A stretch of DNA of 24,028 nucleotides from Plantago elongata. Lineage: Eukaryota; Streptophyta; Magnoliopsida; Lamiales; Plantaginaceae. The DNA lies in the NCBI GenBank assembly GCA_036897095.1, contig JAYMSP010002481.1, positions 1-24,028 on the forward strand, given 5' to 3'. This document shows, one piece after another, positions 18,937 to 24,028 of the stretch. A model generated the notes under the pieces. The model saw only the letters and a list, made by a program, of their open reading frames with translations. It did no database searches and had not been told where the DNA came from. Every line of letters starts with the position of its first letter. The first letter of the stretch is position 1. Both the position numbers and the translations under genes were made by a program.

Positions 18937-19128
18937 GTTCTTGACAGTATTAATGTTTTTATTAATACTGTAATATATTATTCGTAATGACAATTTCAAA
19001 TTGTAAAATCAAATATGTTGTGTTTGGACTGGCAAATATAAAATGACAGTGCATATGTTTTGGTTTCCATTACCGTTCATGATAATTGGTTTCATTTTCT
19101 ATGGTCTACTCAGTGTTGGCAGGTTGCA

Positions 19129-22100
19129 ATGGATAAAAGGAGTTGGCCATGGAAGAAAAAGTCATCTGATAAGCAAGCGGCGGAGAAAGGATCTGCTTCA
19201 GACCCTCTTCTTACACCTTTTACAGAAATAGGCGCTGACAAGGTATGTTACCAAATAACACTGCTCTTGAGATACTGTCTTCGCCCAATGACACTATTCT
19301 GTATTAAGTCTGGTCCAGGGGCCTGATGAGCCAAATGAAACATCATTATACCCTATTACATGGCTAAGTACCGAGTGGTTTTGAGTATTGAATGCATTGA
19401 AGTCCAAGATTCCAGTTGTCTTCTATTGCTACAAGAAGTTTGCACTTTGCACTTTTCTATCATCAACAATTCTTATTAAACCTTGAACGAAATTTATTGT
19501 TCGTACAAATTAATAGTCTTCACAGGGTAATATTCATAAACTAGGATTTAGATTTTGACCTTACCATATATATTGTGTTGCTATTTGAAACAGGAAAAAG
19601 AGGATAAGAACAGGAAACCAAAGTATGTTCAAGTTCCAGTAGAATCTTATACGCATCTAACTGGGTTGGAGGATCATGTAAAGGCCTGTGAAGAACATGC
19701 AAAGTTATTAGAGGACGACGTAAACGAATTGAATGAAAAGCTATCAGAAGCTCATTCTGAATTGACTAACAAAGAAATCTTGGTGAAACAACATGCAAAA
19801 GTTGCTGAAGAAGCTGTCTCAGGTTGTTTCCACTTGTTACTCACATGTCCCTTTCTTCATGAGGATAGAATATACAAGTACAACTTTACTTATCAAAATT
19901 CACTGCACAGGTTGGGAAAAGGCTGAGGCAGAAGCTGCAGCATTGAAAAATAATCTGGAATCTGTGATGCTTCTAAAGCTTACTGCTGAAGATAGAGCAT
20001 CCCATTTGGATGGTGCTCTTAAAGAATGCATGTGGCAAATACGAAATTTGAAGGAAGATCATGACAAGAAATTGCATGAATTAGTGGTGACTAACACAAA
20101 GCAGTTCGACAAGATGAAGCTCGAGCTTGAAGCAAAAATTGCTGATCTGGACCGAGAATTGCTAACTTCTGCAGCTGAAAATACTGCACTGTCAAGATCT
20201 TTAAACGAGCGTTCTAACATGTTGATCAAACTATGTGAGGAGAAATCACAAGCTGAAGCTGAAATTGAAATTCTGAAGAGCAACATACAGTCCTGTGATA
20301 AAGAAATAAATTCACTCAAGTATGAACTTCATATTGCTTGGAAAGAGGCAGATATTCGCAATGAGGAAAAGAACATGAGCATGCGGTCTGCAGAAGCAGC
20401 AAATAAACAGCATCATGAAGGAATACAGAAAATTGCTAAGCTTGAAGCAGAATGTCAAAGATTACGAGGTCTCGTTAAGAAGAAATTGCCTGGTCCTGCT
20501 GCACTAGCACAGATGAAGCTAGAAGTTGGACAGGATTATGGGGAATCTCGTTTTAGAAGGTCTCCAGGTACTTTTCCACATCTGTCCCAACTGCCTGACG
20601 TTTTACTTGAGAATGCTCAGAAGTGTCTGAAAGAGAATGAGGTGCTTACTGAGCGCTTGTTCGAAGCAGAGGAGGAAAGGAGAATGTTGAAAGAAGCACT
20701 GACAATGCGTAACAGTGAATTGCAAGCATCAAGCAGTATATATGCACAGACAGTCAGTAAGGTTCAAAGTTTAGAAGCACAGTTGCAATCCCAAGGAGAC
20801 CAGAAACGGTTATCTAGTGGGAAGGGTAGTAATCCGCCAAGTTTCACCAGCCTGTCTGAAAGAAATGACGATGATTTAAGCTGCACTGGTTCGTGCACTA
20901 CTGGATTGATGTCTGAATTCAAGAAAGCAAATAATGTTGGGAGTCCGCACAAGTCTGAGAATAGTCACCAGGAACTTATGGATGACTTCCTGGAGATGGA
21001 GAAGTTAGCATATGAATCAAATGGAGTGAATGACACTGTTTCAAGTTCAGGATCTGAACAAGTGAAGATTGAACAGTCACCTAAAGTCATCATGAGCACA
21101 GAAGTCGAACTTCGGGTGGAAAACTGTCCAGAGTTACAAGAGTCCTCCACTGAAGACACAAGTGTCTCAAATCCTAGAAAAGCAGCACAATTTATCTTTA
21201 AGAAACTTCAATCAGAAGTATCAAAGGCATTTGATTCAATGGATAAAGAGAAAGACATGGAGAAAGTATTAGCCAATCTTCAACATATTATGCATGTCAT
21301 GCACGATATTTTGGAGCTCCAGATGGTGAATGGAGTTGTTGAGGAATCCCCATCACCTGGATCAAGAGATAACAGCTTGTCTACTTCAGCAACAAAAACC
21401 ACCAATGAAGAATTAAAACATGCCATTTCTCAGATTAGTGGCTTTTTAATGAATGTGGGAACAGAAATAAAGTGTGTCCCAGCAAGATCTCTGGATGTCG
21501 ATGGGCTAGATTCTAAAGTAAGCAAGCTGTGTGCAAAATACACCGATGCTATAAACAGAGAGATTGATCTTATTGGTTTTGTTCTTGACATTTCTCACGT
21601 ATTGACTGAAGCAAGTGAGCTGCAGTTTAATGTGCTGGGATTTAAAAACTCTGAAGCGGAACCTGGTAGTTCTGATTGCATAGACAAGATAGCACTTCCT
21701 CAGAACAAGGCTGTCATCGATTCATCAAGAGAGCTCTATCCAGATGGTTGCTCCAACTTTTCTGATTCTGCCTCAGATCCTGATGTCCCAAATGATGGGA
21801 ATCTTGTTCCAACATCTGATTCTGGTACCGCATCTTGGAAATGTTCATTGGAGGAGTTTGAGCAATTGAAAATGGACAAAGATAACCTAATAGCTGAACT
21901 TGTTAGATGTACGGAAAACTTTGAGAGCACCAAGGTTCAGTTACTTGAAACTGAGCGGCTTCTTTCTGAGGTTAAGTCCCAATTAATGTCTGCCCAAAAG
22001 TCCAACAGCTTGGCAGAGACACAACTCAAATGTATGGCAGAATCCTACGAAACACTTGATGCACGGTCAGAGAAGTTACAGGCTGAAGTACATTCTCTGG

Positions 22101-23092
22101 AAGCAAAAATAGAAGGCATGGAGAATAAGCTTCAGGAGGAGAGAAAGAATTACCAAGACGTGTTTATGAGATGCAGAGATCTTCAAGAGCAGCTGCAAAG
22201 GTAGTTCTAACTAGTCATGTTTCATATAACCATAACGATGCTCCGTCTAACTTGTTCAGCTGGTAGATAATATAATATATTCCTATGCATGTTCTCCATG
22301 TAATGAGGCTAACTGTTCCCAACTTCTTACCAAGTTTAAACTTACATTGCAGGATTCAGAGTTGCACAGCAGCTGATAATGATGACAAGGCTAAACAGGT
22401 TGGTTAAAAGCTTGACATATTTTGCTCCTCAGATTCAATTATCCTAGTTGTGCTCGTGCAGTACAATTTTCCTGATGCAAGCCAGATTTTGACTGATTCC
22501 GACGTGCAGTATTGTAATCGTGGTCTCATGCAGTGTCAGGCCTTATACCCCGACATGCTGCATTTCAATTTTGATCTTGATATGTTATGGTGTTCAATAG
22601 CTTCTAACTGAATTTGTTTGTTGATTCTCACAAATTATATCACAGGAAAAAGATTTGGCAGCTGCTGCAGAAAGGCTGGCAGAGTGTCAAGAGACCATCT
22701 TTCTTCTGGGCAAACAATTAAACTCCTTGCGTCCGCAGTCAAACCTCCCCAGCTTGCCGAATAGGACTCGAAGTACAAGACGGTACTCCGGTGAAGAACC
22801 AACTATGAATGGCATGCATTTACAAGATGCTGATCCATCCCAAACATACATGGCAAAGTCCATCAGTTTGCATGAAGCAGAGGTCAGACCCTTCTTGGAT
22901 ATACTGGAGGCCCCGTTCAGTCCATCCGACCCTGAAATGAGCAACTATCACAAATCACCAGTGCACCCGAAGAATACTAAGCACCGGCCAACAATGTCAG
23001 GGTCGTCCTCTGGTTCATCTTCTCCAACTCAAGAGAAACATGTCCGCGGGTTTAGCAGATTCTTTTCTTCGAAAGGAAAGAATGGTTTGTAA
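19129..23092 (+). CDS. FPP: Filament-like plant protein (FPP), five coding exons, 1041 residues
   Basis: This long coiled-coil protein belongs to the plant-only FPP family (DUF869). Family members include the tomato partner of the nuclear-envelope-linked protein MAF1 and Arabidopsis VETH proteins that tether vesicles with COG2 at cortical microtubules; which role applies here is unknown. Coding exons: 19129-19242, 19594-19822, 19911-22200, 22353-22398, 22646-23092. All junctions are GT-AG and in phase, totalling 3126 nt including the stop. The start is MDKRSWPWKKKSSDK, the usual FPP opening. Residues 39-298 are heptad-rich coiled coil. The conserved block KKKLPGPAALAQMKLEV is at about 304-320, more coil is at 340-425, a Ser-rich stretch follows, coil returns at about 775-925, and the end is RGFSRFFSSKGKNGL. 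No signal peptide or membrane segment is seen. The length fits family members of about 1000 residues. Confidence 0.93.
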
Positions 23093-23340
23093 GTATGAGT
23101 TCATCCTGCCTATGATTGTTAAAAGATATTACTCAAGGGTAATATATATATATACTCCATATGCTGTTCTGTAGATAAAGATGTAAAAGTGTTTCTTGCT
23201 TTATACATGTAATTGTATCCGGTGTTAGGAGGTTCTAATAATGGTCTTCTTCTCATTCTGTAATTCCGGAGGCTTTCAAATAGAGACTGATCCATAATTG
23301 GTCATCTGATTGCCTGTCGTTTGCAATCTCAAAACATCAA
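23093..23340 (+). other. FPP 3' untranslated region (approximate)
   Basis: After the TAA at 23090-23092 the DNA is T-rich. It contains TGTAA words near 23208 and 23259 and CTAATAATGG near 23236, which could guide cleavage and polyadenylation. No canonical AATAAA is seen here, so the end is a guess. A TATATATATATA run lies at about 23142. Confidence 0.35.
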
Positions 23341-23486
23341 AATTATGTATACTGCTATAAATTACTTTCTCCATCCTGTCAAAGACAAGCTGTACTAGGT
23401 TTTGTAGTGTAAAAACAACCAAGTATAATTTAATTAAATAAAAATTAATGAGGTTTAAATGACAAGAAGAGAGCCTTAGGAACTGG

Positions 23487-23574
23487 GAATTAATTTGAAT
23501 TGAATTTTACCAATTCAAATTATCTATTTTATGTACAAAGTAGATATGAATTGAATTTCAATTCAAATTAATTC
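23487..23574. repeat. Perfect 18-bp inverted repeat, possible tiny MITE
   Basis: GAATTAATTTGAATTGAA (23487-23504) and its exact reverse complement (23557-23574) enclose 52 bp, which itself has weaker internal pairing. The whole could fold into an 88-nt hairpin. No clear duplication flanks it. Confidence 0.6.
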
Positions 23575-23778
23575 TTAAATCTCAAAAGTTTAATGGTAAT
23601 GTTGTTATACTTTATGGTAAACCTTGAATATGTTATTGGAGAGTGGAAGTTATAGATATCAAAATTGAAATAGAAAAGTTTGCTAAGGGTGGAAATTTGT
23701 GGGGGTATTTCTACATTCTGATAAGCATTCGCCAGACATCAGGCACCTAATTAATCTACGATTCGTTAATGGACGAAT

Positions 23779-23870
23779 TAACTTTTTATTTTTATTTATT
23801 TTTATTAATTATAAAAGGACTTAAATACCCACTAAATTATAAATTATAATAAAAAATAAAAATAATTTAT
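23779..23870. repeat. A/T-only inverted repeat
   Basis: A TTTATTTTTATTTATTTTTA-like arm ending ATTATAA (to about 23815) faces an arm TTATAATAAAAAATAAAAAT (about 23845-23865). Pairing is imperfect and may simply reflect base composition. Confidence 0.3.
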
Positions 23871-24028
23871 AATAATTAATTAATGGGTAGGGCCATTATC
23901 ATGGTCTATTCGGGCCGGGCCGCTCAACCCAGTCTGTCTGGTAACCCGCCTGCTCAGCCTAAGTTCATACAATACCTCTATATATTAAAACTAAATAGTT
24001 TTAGATTAATTTGTCTTGGCACTGCGAA

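Larger units (their letters stand above)
23341..24028. other. AT-rich intergenic spacer downstream of FPP
   Basis: No gene is supported. An 18-bp perfect inverted repeat lies at 23487-23574 and an A/T-only inverted repeat at about 23779-23870. GC-rich CGGGCCGGGCCG near 23910 may begin another repeat that leaves the window. Confidence 0.5.

Noticed and set aside
19060-19128. An upstream ATG at 19060 as the FPP start
   Set aside because: The 23 extra residues come from intron sequence before a good acceptor (TTGGCAG at 19122) and do not match the family. ATG at 19129 gives the family opening MDKRSWPWKKK.
19793-19912. First 40 residues of the long plus-strand frame that runs to 22204
   Set aside because: This part covers the end of coding exon 2 out of frame and an 88-bp intron (19823-19910, GT-AG). 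The true frame enters at 19911 in phase with exon 2 and matches the FPP pattern SGWEKAEAEAAAL.
22201-22204. TAG at 22202-22204 as the end of the FPP protein
   Set aside because: It lies in the donor of an intron (AAAG|GTAGTT). Splicing to 22353 and 22646 restores the conserved C-terminal part ending SKGKNGL.
1-24028. CRISPR arrays, operons, defence islands or rRNA genes
   Set aside because: No regularly spaced direct repeats with unique spacers, no prokaryotic gene spacing and no rRNA sequence; all signals fit plant nuclear DNA.

Overview
The window is nuclear DNA from a flowering plant, most likely a eudicot. It carries one intron-rich gene of the plant-only FPP (filament-like plant protein) family, a decayed copy of a plant OVATE-family gene, a plant LINE whose first ORF has a DUF4283-like region and a CCHC knuckle, a Ty3/gypsy-type LTR element primed by initiator methionine tRNA, tRNA-derived SINEs and small terminal-inverted-repeat elements. 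Spacers and introns are AT-rich. I cannot name the species.

Layout. 1-2340: relict of a multi-exon acidic, coiled-coil gene that I do not recognise, with stops. 2640-3119 (minus strand): OVATE-family pseudogene with an internal deletion, a frameshift and a stop. 3240-4180: AT-rich spacer with two short tandem duplications and a TTGAC cluster. 4186-11644: LTR retrotransposon with about 510-bp LTRs and an internal part of only about 1.5 kb (gag-like leader plus aspartic protease). Its 3' LTR is split by a 4.9-kb dead LINE at 6343-11263. 11645-12714: spacer. 12715-13182: array of three related small inverted-repeat units rich in CTGAACTGAA. 13352-14541: hAT-like non-autonomous element containing a copy of a small conserved plant gene. 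14550-15840: AT-rich spacer with two perfect hairpins. 15840-23340: the FPP gene. 23340-24028: AT-rich spacer with inverted repeats.

The FPP gene is the only gene I judge functional. It has a TATA box and pyrimidine patch, a short non-coding exon, a 2.6-kb leader intron, a second non-coding exon with a 15-codon upstream ORF, and a second leader intron. Five coding exons then join in phase to encode 1041 residues. The leader introns hold a minus-strand SINE with a target-site duplication, a plus-strand SINE, a duplicated segment and four diverged units of about 110 bp in tandem. The rest of the window is layered transposon debris and gene relics. I found no operon, CRISPR array, defence system or other new multi-gene system. 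The most interesting points are the gene copy inside the hAT-like element, the protease-only LTR element interrupted by a LINE, the OVATE relic and the repeat-laden FPP leader.
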